A stretch of DNA of 64,000 nt. It comes from Gordonia polyisoprenivorans NBRC 16320 = JCM 10675 (GTDB taxonomy: Bacteria > Actinomycetota > Actinomycetes > Mycobacteriales > Mycobacteriaceae). Positions 26,087 to 34,358 of the stretch are shown here, one piece after another (the first letter of the stretch is position 1; each line of letters begins with the position of its first letter). Where the stretch lies: assembly GCF_000241325.1 (NCBI RefSeq), contig NZ_BAEI01000031.1, positions 310,001-374,000 of the forward strand, written 5' to 3'. The translations under genes were made by a program, and so were the position numbers. The notes beneath the pieces are model-generated. The model was not told the DNA's origin, did no database searches, and worked only from the letters and a program-made list of their open reading frames with translations.

Positions 26087-27148
26087 TCAGTGCAGTGAAC
26101 CGATGCCCAACGACCCGTCGCTCGGACGCGACGGCGCGGTGGGTCTCGGTTCGGCGGTCGTCGGTGGGGCGTCGTCGGATTCGTCGTCTTCGGTGCCGGC
26201 AGCCGGAGCCGGGGGTAGGTCGTCGAGGAAATCGACTGTCGGGGTGAAGAACTGGGCGCCGGTGACTGCAGTGGTGAAGTCCAGGAGTCGGTCGTAGTTG
26301 CCCGGCGGGTCGCCGATGAACATCTTGCGCAGCATCTCCTCGGTGACGTCGGGACCCGAGGAGTACGCGATGTAGAAGGTGCCGGCCTCTCCGGTGCCGA
26401 GTTCGCCGGTGCCGGAGACGTTTCCGTAGGGCATGTTGTCGCGGACGACGTCGATCTCCTCGCCGTTGGCGTCCTCGACGACGTTGAGCGCGATGTGCGA
26501 GTTGGCGGGCTTCACATCGTCGGACATCTCGACATTGTCCAATTTCGTTCGGCCGATGGCGTTTTCCTGTTCGGTGACGCCGATGGCGTTCCAGGCGGCG
26601 AAGTCGGTGAGGTAGCGCTGAATGGCGACGTAACTGCCGCCGGCGAATGCCGGGTCCTCGTCGCCGACGGTGATCGCGTCGATCGCCGCCTGCCCCACCG
26701 GATTCTCGCTGCCGTCGACGAAGCCGATCAGGTCACGCAGATCGAAGTAGCGGAAGCCATGGACCTCGTCGACGACGGTGATCGCGTCGCCGAGATCGTT
26801 CATGGCCAGTCTGCCGAGCTCGTAACAGAGGTCGGCCTGGTCGGCCTTGATGTGCAGGAGTAGATCGGCCGGGGTGGCCGGTGCGGTGTGCACCGGCCCC
26901 TCATAGACGACGAACGGCCGCAGCGATCGTGGTCGCGCGCCGTCGAAGAGACGATCCCACGCAGCCGAGCCGATTGAGATGATCCCGGCGAGTGCCTGAT
27001 CGGGGGCACGCGAAGACACCGAGTTGATACGGGAGCCCAGTTCGGCGAGGAAGTCACGAACACCGGACTCGCCGCCCTCGTTGATCGTCATGACCAGGAA
27101 CAGGGCGTGTTTGGTCTTGCGTGTCAGGATCGTCTGCGGCACCGGCAC
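26087..27148 (-). CDS. Dye-decolourising (DyP) peroxidase, encapsulin cargo
   Basis: The 353-aa haem peroxidase has the DyP signature GFVDGSENP with the catalytic Asp, a proximal His in NSHIALNVV and the distal Arg in VVRDNMPYG. After the enzymatic domain (to about residue 310) comes an acidic and Pro/Thr-rich linker and then the terminal peptide DGSLGIGSLH, which matches the encapsulation tags SLGIGSL of DyP cargo. So the enzyme is expected to be loaded into the shell encoded next. The GTG at 27148 was chosen for family alignment; a GTG two codons later is possible. Confidence 0.94.
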   Translation of the reverse strand: MPVPQTILTRKTKHALFLVMTINEGGESGVRDFLAELGSRINSVSSRAPDQALAGIISIGSAAWDRLFDGARPRSLRPFVVYEGPVHTAPATPADLLLHIKADQADLCYELGRLAMNDLGDAITVVDEVHGFRYFDLRDLIGFVDGSENPVGQAAIDAITVGDEDPAFAGGSYVAIQRYLTDFAAWNAIGVTEQENAIGRTKLDNVEMSDDVKPANSHIALNVVEDANGEEIDVVRDNMPYGNVSGTGELGTGEAGTFYIAYSSGPDVTEEMLRKMFIGDPPGNYDRLLDFTTAVTGAQFFTPTVDFLDDLPPAPAAGTEDDESDDAPPTTAEPRPTAPSRPSDGSLGIGSLH

Positions 27149-27252
27149 GTCGTCTACCCTATCCGACTGACCGGATGGTCGTGGTCACTGAGGCAACCCT
27201 GCGAAAGATGAGATCAGGCAAGCCTTTTCACGGGCGTCACCGCGTTGGGAAG

Positions 27253-28914
27253 CTACTTCCGCGCGATCGCCCGCCCCGCGACCCGCCCGGAGAAGATGCA
27301 GCCCCCGAGGAAGGTGCCCTCGAGCGCGTTGTAACCGTGGACGCCGCCACCGCCGAAACCGGCAACCTCGCCCGCGGCGTAGAGGCCCTCGAAGACCGTC
27401 CCGTCGGGACGCATGACCGCCGAATCGAGGTTGGTCTCAAGTCCACCGAGGGTCTTGCGGGTCAAGATGTTCAGGCGGACTGCGATCAGCGGGCCGTGCT
27501 CCGGGTCGAGGATCTTGTGCGGTTTGGCCACCCGGGCCACCTTGTCGCCGAGATACTGCCGCGCATTGGTGATGGCCATCAGCTGCGCGTCCTTGGAGAA
27601 CTTGTTGTCGACGTCGGCGTCACGCGCGGAGATGATGCGTTCGACCTTCTGCAGATCCAGTTGTGGGCCGCGGGTGATCTTGTTCATCCCGTGCACGAGT
27701 TCGGCGAGGTTGTCGGCGACGACGAAGTCCTCACCGTGCTCGACGAACGCGGCCACCGGTCCCGGGGCTCCCTTGGCCAAGCGGCTCTTGGCGGCAAACT
27801 TCAGATCCTTGCGCGTCAGATCCGGATTCTGCTCGGAACCCGAGAGCATGAACTCCTTCTCGATGATCGACTGCGTGAGGATGAACCACGAGTAATCGTG
27901 ACCGGTCGCGAGGATCGCCTTCATCGTGGAGTTGGTGTCGAAGCCGGGGAAATTCGGCGGAGCCAGCCGGTCGCCGTTGGCGTCGAGCCAGATCGACGAG
28001 GGCCCGGGAATGATCCGGATGGCGTGATTGGGCCAGATCGGGTCCCAATTGATGATGCCCTCGGTGTAGTGCCACATCCGGTCGCGATTCACCAGACTCG
28101 CACCCGCATCCTCGGCGATGCCGAGCATCCGGCCGTCCACGTGGGCGGGCACCCCGGCGATCATCGTCTTCGGCGCCGGACCGAGGCGCTCCACCGGCCA
28201 GTTCTCGCGGATCAGATCGTGGTTGTGGCCGATCCCGCCGGTGGTGAGCACGACGGCGCCGGCGCGGATCTCGAAGTCGCCGACCACCTCGCGGCCCGAC
28301 GCCTTCCCGCGCTCGAGATCGGTGGGCTCGAGCAGGGCGCCGCGCACCCCGACCGCCATGTCGTCCTCGACGACGATGTCGTCGACGCGATGGCGGAAAC
28401 GGAACTCGACCAGGCCGCGCCGCTCGGCGTCGAGCACCGGCTCGGCGAAGATCCGCACCACCTCGGGGCCGGTGCCCCAGGTCAGATGGAATCGCGGCAC
28501 CGAGTTGCCGTGGCCATCGGCGAATCCGCCGCCGCGCTCGGCCCAACCCACCAGCGGTGCCCGCAGGCCGAGGTCGTGCAGATACTGCCGCTTCTCGGTC
28601 GCGGCGAAGTCGACGTAGGCGCGGGCCCACTGTCGCGGCCAGTAGTCCTCGTCGTCGCGATCGAAGCCGGCCGAGCCCATCCAGTCCTGCAGTGCCAGCT
28701 CGGCGGAGTCGTGAATACCGAGACGCCGTTGCTCGGGGGTGTCGACGAGGAACAGCCCGCCCAACGACCAGAACGCCTGCCCGCCGAGATTGTTGCGGTT
28801 CTCCTGATCGACGACGATCACCTTGCGTCCGGCGCGGGTGAGTTCATAGGTGGCGACAAGTCCGGCCAAACCGGCCCCGACCACGATGGCGTCGGCCTGC
28901 TGCTGCTGAGTCAC
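27253..28914 (-). CDS. FAD-binding dehydrogenase, KstD/fumarate-reductase-like
   Basis: The 553-aa product has an N-terminal FAD motif (DAIVVGAGLAGLVATYELTRAG), the NNLGGQAFWSLGG segment and a C-terminal FAD-binding GLYAAGEVAGFGGGGVHGYNALEGTFLGG. This C-terminal form is that of the Rv0785-like group rather than true KstD. The substrate is unknown; a ketosteroid or other alpha,beta-unsaturated compound is plausible. The GTG at 28914 follows GGGAGG. It is 104 bases from the DyP gene and on the same strand, but a shared transcript is uncertain. Confidence 0.82.
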   Translation of the reverse strand: MTQQQQADAIVVGAGLAGLVATYELTRAGRKVIVVDQENRNNLGGQAFWSLGGLFLVDTPEQRRLGIHDSAELALQDWMGSAGFDRDDEDYWPRQWARAYVDFAATEKRQYLHDLGLRAPLVGWAERGGGFADGHGNSVPRFHLTWGTGPEVVRIFAEPVLDAERRGLVEFRFRHRVDDIVVEDDMAVGVRGALLEPTDLERGKASGREVVGDFEIRAGAVVLTTGGIGHNHDLIRENWPVERLGPAPKTMIAGVPAHVDGRMLGIAEDAGASLVNRDRMWHYTEGIINWDPIWPNHAIRIIPGPSSIWLDANGDRLAPPNFPGFDTNSTMKAILATGHDYSWFILTQSIIEKEFMLSGSEQNPDLTRKDLKFAAKSRLAKGAPGPVAAFVEHGEDFVVADNLAELVHGMNKITRGPQLDLQKVERIISARDADVDNKFSKDAQLMAITNARQYLGDKVARVAKPHKILDPEHGPLIAVRLNILTRKTLGGLETNLDSAVMRPDGTVFEGLYAAGEVAGFGGGGVHGYNALEGTFLGGCIFSGRVAGRAIARK

Positions 28915-28989
28915 TGGACCTCCCTGAGAGTCGACACCGACACTAATGCGCCCGACACCTGATCGGCACCGGTGCGGTGCGTCACGCAT

Positions 28990-29281
28990 TCACCGACAAC
29001 TCTTTAAGGACTCTCAGGACATTTCGGACCGCATCTCAGATTTCTTTTTGCGATGTGATCAAGTCGACGTCCAACCGTGATTGGCGCAGGTGACGGCAGT
29101 CACCCGAGCCTGGCAGGATCTGTCGCAGTGGGTGGTGGCCCCTCGAGCGCCTTTGCCGCGGTGTTATGGGGCCGTTACTATCGGCCGCGACGGGGATCGT
29201 CCCGGGCGGAGAGCCGCCACCACCCCGCACCACCCATGTGAACGAGCCCGCTCGGGTCACGATCGTAAGGATTGACAACTG
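28990..29281. other. Divergent gap with no gene seen
   Basis: This region between the flavoprotein and the secreted esterase has a short A+T-rich patch near 29035-29055 (TTTCTTTTTGCG) and no open frame with family similarity. Promoters for both flanking genes must lie here, but I cannot place them confidently. Confidence 0.4.
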
Positions 29282-30241
29282 ATGCTGACTCGCGCCCGTA
29301 AGCGCCTGGTGGCGGGAATGGTGGCCTTGGCCGCCGTTGCCGGTGTCACCACGGTTGCCGCGCCAGCCGCCCATGCTGCCAACGGCTGCGGAGTGGAGAA
29401 CGTCTACTCCGCCGCCATGCACCGTTCCGTGCCCGTGTGCATCGTCGACGGAGGAGGCGGAGGCCCCAAGCCGACCCTTTATCTGCTCGATGGCCTGCGT
29501 GCGCCCAACAACAACAGTGGCTGGCTGATCAACACCGATGTGGCCCGCTGGATGGGCGGCAAGGGCACCAATGTCGTGATTCCGTTCGGCGGAGGCGGCA
29601 GCTTCTACACCGACTGGGAGCGCCCCGACCCGAAGCTGGGCATCAACAAGTGGGAAACCTTCCTGACCCGCGAGCTGCCCGCCTACATGGCGAAGCAGCA
29701 CAACAGCGACAACAAGCGCAACGGCATCGCCGGCTTGTCGATGTCGGGCACCTCGGCGCTCAACCTCGCTTCTCGCCACCCCAATTTCTACAAGGCCGTC
29801 GCGTCCTACAGCGGCTACCCGACGGTGACCATGCCCGGCTTCACCCAGGGCATCCAGGCGTCGGTCTCGACCATGGGCGGCGACCCCAACAACATGTGGG
29901 GCTTCTACCCGGCCGGTGAGTGGTTCCAGAACGACCCGTTCCTCTCTGCGGGGAACCTGTCGGGCCATCGCGTCTTCATCTCGGCAGGCACCGGCATGGG
30001 CAGTCGCTACGACTCATCGATCACCCCGGGCAGCCCGAACTTCAACGCGGTGCACTTCGCGCAGATGGTTCCGCTCGAGGTCGCCGCGTCGACCAGCAGC
30101 CAGATCTACATCGCACGGCTGCGCACCCTCCCGATCCAGCTCACCACCCGGATCACCCCCGATGGCGATCACTGGTGGGACTACTGGCAGGCCGACTTCA
30201 AGCAGTCGTGGGGCAGCACCTTCGCCCCGGCGTTCTTCTGA
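29282..30241 (+). CDS. Secreted mycolyltransferase-type esterase (antigen 85 family)
   Basis: The 319-aa product has a signal peptide (about residues 1-33, ending AAPAAHA) and an alpha/beta-hydrolase esterase domain. The nucleophile elbow is GLSMSGTSA, the substrate-binding SFYTDWERPD and KWETFLTRELPAYM segments match antigen 85/corynebacterial Cmt proteins, and the catalytic His is in DGDHWWDYW. These enzymes transfer mycolic acids from trehalose monomycolate to trehalose or arabinogalactan outside the membrane. A strong terminator follows. Confidence 0.92.
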   Translation: MLTRARKRLVAGMVALAAVAGVTTVAAPAAHAANGCGVENVYSAAMHRSVPVCIVDGGGGGPKPTLYLLDGLRAPNNNSGWLINTDVARWMGGKGTNVVIPFGGGGSFYTDWERPDPKLGINKWETFLTRELPAYMAKQHNSDNKRNGIAGLSMSGTSALNLASRHPNFYKAVASYSGYPTVTMPGFTQGIQASVSTMGGDPNNMWGFYPAGEWFQNDPFLSAGNLSGHRVFISAGTGMGSRYDSSITPGSPNFNAVHFAQMVPLEVAASTSSQIYIARLRTLPIQLTTRITPDGDHWWDYWQADFKQSWGSTFAPAFF

Positions 30242-30287
30242 TCCGCTGATCGGGGTCAGAGCGCCTGCGAGCGCCTGAACGACCACG

Positions 30288-30324
30288 AACGAGGGCCGGT
30301 GATCATTGATCACCGGCCCTCGTT
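30288..30324. terminator. Strong intrinsic terminator
   Basis: An 18-base arm AACGAGGGCCGGTGATCA (30288-30305) pairs perfectly with 30307-30324 around a single central T. A T-rich stretch (GTTTCGTTG) follows on the plus strand. It lies 46 bases after the esterase stop. Confidence 0.88.
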
Positions 30325-30351
30325 GTTTCGTTGCGACGGGTGTGGGGAGAC

Positions 30352-30543
30352 CTACATGGGTCGGCGGACCGGGTCCGTGCGCGTACTCGGCTGCTCCGAA
30401 GTGGGGGCGGGGTGCGCGGCCCGTGTCGGGGAGAGCATGTGTGCCGCCTGCCGTGCGGCGACGGACGTCGAGATCAGCACGCCGGCGACCGCGCCGCCCA
30501 GGGCGCAACCCAGTGCACCGAAACGCCACATATGCTCACCCAC
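30352..30543 (-). CDS. Possible small membrane protein
   Basis: A 63-codon frame (GTG start; an ATG four codons later is an alternative) encodes one hydrophobic segment, GALGCALGGAVAGVLISTS, and a Pro/Arg/Ser tail. GAGGTGAG precedes the start, and an inverted repeat GTATAAG-CCGA-CTTACAC (30573-30590) with a TATACC hexamer on the minus strand lies just upstream. I know no family for it. It is the only coding candidate in 30325-30744. Confidence 0.35.
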   Translation of the reverse strand: MGEHMWRFGALGCALGGAVAGVLISTSVAARQAAHMLSPTRAAHPAPTSEQPSTRTDPVRRPM

Positions 30544-30679
30544 TCACCTCGGCGGACGTTCAGTCAGCCACGGTATAAGCCGACTTACACGATTGCGAGG
30601 TGAGAGCCGCGGTCGTGGGGGACCCGACAGTCGGCCTGGGTGGTGTGCTGGGCCTCGCTCTGTCGGGTCTCGATCAACT

Positions 30680-30747
30680 GCCCGCGATGACCTACCGCCC
30701 GCGATGAGCTACCGCCCCGCGATGACCGACCCGCCCGCGATCGGCTA
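30680..30747. repeat. Four imperfect 17-18 bp tandem units beginning at a stop codon
   Basis: On the minus strand, TAG of the DUF3068 gene (30745-30747) opens a unit containing ATCGCGGGC that is repeated three more times with a spacing of 17-18 bases; two of the later units again begin TAG. Unit boundaries are imperfect. Confidence 0.75.
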
Positions 30748-32337
30748 CTCCGTGGGCGGCCGCCGGAAGACCGACGTCTCACCGTCGTCGGGGTCGCCTT
30801 TCTCGTGGACGCCGCCGTCGTGGGCGACGTCCTCGGAACCCGTTGGCGCCGAAGGTGAATCGTCGATCGACCGGAAGTCCCGATCACCGTCGATCTTCGG
30901 TGCCGGTCCCTCGACGCGGGGGATGCGCTGGGTGGGACGATCCCACAGATAGGCGCTGTCGTCGTCCTCGGGATTGGGGGACTGCGGGGCGCTGTGCCGA
31001 GAGCGCTGGGAGGCGATGACTGCCGTCGGTGCCGCCGCCGCGGCACCGCGCGGCTCGACGACCGTCGGCTCCTCCGAGCCGGGTTCGTCCCATCCGGGTT
31101 CGTCCCATCCGGGTTCGTCACCGTCGGGCACCTCGCCGCCGCGTTCGCCGTCCCGCAGAGCCTCGCCGTCCAGGTCGTCGTCGGGATCGGTCGGGCGGTT
31201 GCGGCGGGCGCGCAGCAGCAACAGCAGCCACGCGAGTAGCAGGAGCACACCGACGATGCCGAGGATCAGCGGCAACCAGAGATTGCCGAGCTTCAGCAAT
31301 CCCATGTAGTGCTTGGCTTTCGACGCCTGCTCGGAGACGGTGCCATCGGTCCAGGCGAAAGTGCCCTTCAGTGCGTCGAGTTGATAGTTGCGCACCGCGG
31401 CCGGGGTGGAGTCGTCGTCCTTGTACGGCGACCGGAAGTACTGATGCTGGTCCTCACGGCCGTCGACGATGGTGCCGGTCTCCGGTTCGACCCACAGATC
31501 ACGCGTCGCCGTCGCGTAGCGGTGCATGTTGACCTGGTCGTTGGGTCGAACACCGGCACCGGTGATGCCCCACCACTTGGCCGGCATCGTCAGCATGGTG
31601 CCGAGCGCGGCCTCGTTCTGCGGGTTGGGCAGGGTCGACAGATCGGTCTCGGGGACCTGGGTCCGGAAGTGGTAGGTCTTGACGCCGTCGATGGTCTGCT
31701 CGCCGACGAACTTGGCGTCGGTGTCCTGGCGGGTATTGAGGTCATAGACCAGGTACGAACGCTTCTTGGTGTCGAACGGGAACTTGTACTGGAAGCCCTT
31801 GCGGTTGGTGAGCTGGACCGACACGTCCTTGGCGTCGACACCCTTGGGTGCGGCCTCGACCTGCAGGGAGCTGACGGTGCCATTCGGCACCGACGTCTTG
31901 CGGCTCACCGAGACCCGATCGATGCTCGCGGTCAGCAGGCCGTCGTTGCACTGCAGGTCGCCGTTGGCGTTGGGAGCCGGTGGCTGCGCCTCGTCGCCGC
32001 CCGCGGTGCGGGTGCGGTCGACCTGCACGGTCTGTGCGGATTGGACGGTGGCCTGCCGACGATCCGATGGGTCGACGATCACCGACCGGCGTTGCTGGGT
32101 CAGGTGCGCCTGCAGGGTCTCGGCCTTGGCCTGACCGATCGAGCAGCGATCGAAGATGACCGCCGGGAAACGTTCACCGGGAGAACCGTCGGCGGGCACG
32201 GTGGTCGCATTGGATGTGATGTCGAGATCGAGTGGAACCACCCGGAGCTGCGGGACCAGGGCCAGCGGAATGGCGATCGCGGCGGTGATGCAGGCCACGC
32301 CGAAGAACGCCAGCAGCGCCGGCAACACTCGTTTCAT
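30745..32337 (-). CDS. DUF3068 membrane protein (PorA-family-like)
   Basis: The 530-aa product has an N-terminal membrane anchor (residues 4-28), a large extracytoplasmic domain of about 310 residues (IFDRCSIGQ, GKR-like FQYKFPFDTKKRSY, YHFRTQVPET, WVEPETGTIVDGRE), a second membrane helix (WLPLILGIVGVLLLLAWLLLLL) and a long acidic disordered cytoplasmic tail with GWDEPGWDEP repeats. DUF3068 proteins are restricted to mycolic-acid actinobacteria and often annotated as porin PorA family without evidence of pore activity. I chose the ATG at 32337 after AGGGAGA; a TTG one codon upstream is unlikely. Confidence 0.85.
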   Translation of the reverse strand: MKRVLPALLAFFGVACITAAIAIPLALVPQLRVVPLDLDITSNATTVPADGSPGERFPAVIFDRCSIGQAKAETLQAHLTQQRRSVIVDPSDRRQATVQSAQTVQVDRTRTAGGDEAQPPAPNANGDLQCNDGLLTASIDRVSVSRKTSVPNGTVSSLQVEAAPKGVDAKDVSVQLTNRKGFQYKFPFDTKKRSYLVYDLNTRQDTDAKFVGEQTIDGVKTYHFRTQVPETDLSTLPNPQNEAALGTMLTMPAKWWGITGAGVRPNDQVNMHRYATATRDLWVEPETGTIVDGREDQHQYFRSPYKDDDSTPAAVRNYQLDALKGTFAWTDGTVSEQASKAKHYMGLLKLGNLWLPLILGIVGVLLLLAWLLLLLRARRNRPTDPDDDLDGEALRDGERGGEVPDGDEPGWDEPGWDEPGSEEPTVVEPRGAAAAAPTAVIASQRSRHSAPQSPNPEDDDSAYLWDRPTQRIPRVEGPAPKIDGDRDFRSIDDSPSAPTGSEDVAHDGGVHEKGDPDDGETSVFRRPPTE

Positions 32338-32446
32338 CAATCGTCTCCCTCAGGTTGGCGACGTCGAGCCATCGTCGGGCGCTCGCGACTGCGTTCCACC
32401 CTAATGGCGGGTGCCCGCGGCACGGTCCAACGCCTCGCCCATCGGC

Positions 32447-33877
32447 TCAGCGGCCCGCCGATCCCGCCGATCGACGATCACGCTCGGCCTCTTTCATGAT
32501 CCCGGCCATGTATCCGTAGATCTCGCGGTCGCTCATCGCCTTCCACCGCGGGGCCAGCAACTTCATGTACTTCTCGACGTAGAGGAGTTGCTTGCCCACC
32601 AGCACCAGCTCGCGTGGCAGCCGGGCATCGTGGGCGCGTGCGACGGCGGCGAGCTGACGGCCCAGATCGGTGTAGCTCATCGAGCCGAGGTCGGTGCTCG
32701 ACAGTGGCTTGGCGACCTTTTCGATGTCGGCGCCGCCCGCGGCGGTCGAGCCCGGATTGCGTACCGCGCCGAGCAGGAAGATCGCGCGCCCGGCCGATTC
32801 GTAGTCGTTGCGCACGATCAGATCCACGACGAGCTGACGCAAGATGCGCCGGGTGCGCGGGGTGAACCGTCCGACGATGCCGAAGTCGAGCAGCACGAGC
32901 CGGCCCGCGTCGTCGACGAGCACATTGCCCGCGTGCAGGTCACCATGGAAAAGGCCGCCGTGGAACGCCGACTCCAGAAGGGACAGAAGGAGATTGCGGC
33001 ACAGTGCGACACCGTCGTGCCCGGCGGCGCGGACCGCCGCGGCATCGTCGATGCGGGTGGCGTAGATGCGTTCCATCGTCAGCACACGGGCGGTGGTGAA
33101 CTCGTCGTAGACGGCGGGCACACGCACCCGGTCGCCGAACGGGCCCGGGCGCAGGCATTCGTACCACTCGCGCATTGTCGACGCCTCATTGCGGAAATCC
33201 AGCTCGGCGTCGAGGCCGGTCGCGAAGTCCTCGACGACGTGCCGGGCGCTGAGCATGCGGCCGTACTCCGACAGTTCGGCCAGCGCGGCGAGGCGATCGA
33301 GGATGGCGACGTCGGGTGCCAGCCGTTCACCGATGCCCGGCCGCTGGATCTTGACGACCACCTCGGTGCCGTCGGCGAGTGTGGCCGTGTGGACCTGGGC
33401 GATCGACGCCGACGCGATCGGCTCGGTGTCGAAGGTCGCGAAAACCTCCTCCGGAGGCCGCCCGAACTCCTCGATGAACAACGCACGGATGTCGGCATCG
33501 TCGGCCGGGGAGACCCGGTCGAGCAGCGACTCGAACTCCGACGCCAGGGTCTCGGTGAAGACTCCCGGGCTCGATGCGATCAGCTGACCGAGCTTCACGT
33601 AGGTGGGGCCGAGATGCTCGAAGGTGGTGCGGACCTCGTGGGCTGCGCGTCGGGCCGTGCGCTGTGCGGTCGGCGGGCGCAGCCGCAGCGCGTCGGTGGC
33701 GGTCCCGAGCGCGAACCGGGCCACGCCGGCCGTGGCGTGCACGGCCGTCGAGCCGAATCGGTAGGCCTCCGACAGCGGCGACACCGGCCGCAACTGCGTG
33801 CGCACCGATCCCTGCTCATGCGGATCGAGAAGACCGGAGGATTCCGTGCGGGGGGTGTTGACTAGGGGTTTGTTCAT
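32447..33877 (-). CDS. ABC1/UbiB-family atypical kinase
   Basis: The 476-aa product has the family's KxGQ motif in GPTYVKLGQLIASSPG, the Ala-rich loop PIASASIAQVHTA, the lysine VVVKIQRPG, the catalytic FHGDLHAGNVLV and the metal-binding LLDFGIVG. UbiB/COQ8 proteins are membrane-associated ATPases needed for isoprenoid quinone or lipid metabolism; in actinobacteria, which use menaquinone, the role is unclear. A GTG three codons upstream is an alternative start; the ATG at 33877 has a better-placed GGCGGTG. It is 65 bases from the ArsR gene on the same strand. Confidence 0.88.
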   Translation of the reverse strand: MNKPLVNTPRTESSGLLDPHEQGSVRTQLRPVSPLSEAYRFGSTAVHATAGVARFALGTATDALRLRPPTAQRTARRAAHEVRTTFEHLGPTYVKLGQLIASSPGVFTETLASEFESLLDRVSPADDADIRALFIEEFGRPPEEVFATFDTEPIASASIAQVHTATLADGTEVVVKIQRPGIGERLAPDVAILDRLAALAELSEYGRMLSARHVVEDFATGLDAELDFRNEASTMREWYECLRPGPFGDRVRVPAVYDEFTTARVLTMERIYATRIDDAAAVRAAGHDGVALCRNLLLSLLESAFHGGLFHGDLHAGNVLVDDAGRLVLLDFGIVGRFTPRTRRILRQLVVDLIVRNDYESAGRAIFLLGAVRNPGSTAAGGADIEKVAKPLSSTDLGSMSYTDLGRQLAAVARAHDARLPRELVLVGKQLLYVEKYMKLLAPRWKAMSDREIYGYMAGIMKEAERDRRSAGSAGR

Positions 33878-33942
33878 GATCGTCACCGCCGGCCAGTGTA
33901 CCGAGCGTCACCTCGTCCACCCGGCTCGTGGGCCTCCGGTTG

Positions 33943-34302
33943 CTACTCGTGGGCGGGTTCTCCGGTGACGCGATGATCGGCGTGATTGATTGCCTCGGCG
34001 ACGAGACGGCTCACGTGACCGTCGCGGATGCGATAGATCACCCGGCGACCGTCCCGTCGGGTGTCGACGAGTCCGGTGAAACGCAGTTTGGCCAGGTGCT
34101 GACTGACCGCGGTACGTGACGCGCCGACCGCTGTCGTGAGCGCGGAAACATCGGCCTCACCCTCGGTGAGCAGCCACAACAGGTGCAGGCGCGTGGGGTC
34201 GGCGAGCATCGAGAAGGTAGACGCCGCGGTGCCGAGGAGCTCGGGGTCGGCGTGCACGCGATGGTGCAGACTCGGCGTCGGTGAGTCGTCCTCGACCTTC
34301 AT
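33943..34302 (-). CDS. ArsR/SmtB-family metal sensor (alpha-5 site)
   Basis: The 119-aa product has the ArsR winged helix (FSMLADPTRLHLLWLL, VGASRTAVSQHLAKLRFTGLV, RRDGRRVIYRI). Its last helix carries D94, H96, H107 and H110 in the spacing D-x-H-x10-H-x2-H, the alpha-5 site of CzrA, SmtB and NmtR that binds zinc, cobalt or nickel. There is no alpha-3 CxC site. It lies 57 bases downstream of an MFS transporter gene on the same strand, and a perfect palindrome stands at that transporter's promoter, so metal-responsive control of the pair is likely. The actual metal cannot be read from the sequence. Confidence 0.88.
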   Translation of the reverse strand: MKVEDDSPTPSLHHRVHADPELLGTAASTFSMLADPTRLHLLWLLTEGEADVSALTTAVGASRTAVSQHLAKLRFTGLVDTRRDGRRVIYRIRDGHVSRLVAEAINHADHRVTGEPAHE

Positions 34303-34358
34303 CTGACCCCGTCCACGTGACCTCGCTTGCGGTGCGGCGGCTCCGGCGCGCCGTGAGG

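Noticed and set aside
27121..28962. A 613-codon plus-strand protein opposite the flavoprotein
   Set aside because: It is an antisense shadow; the minus strand encodes an intact FAD protein with clear motifs.
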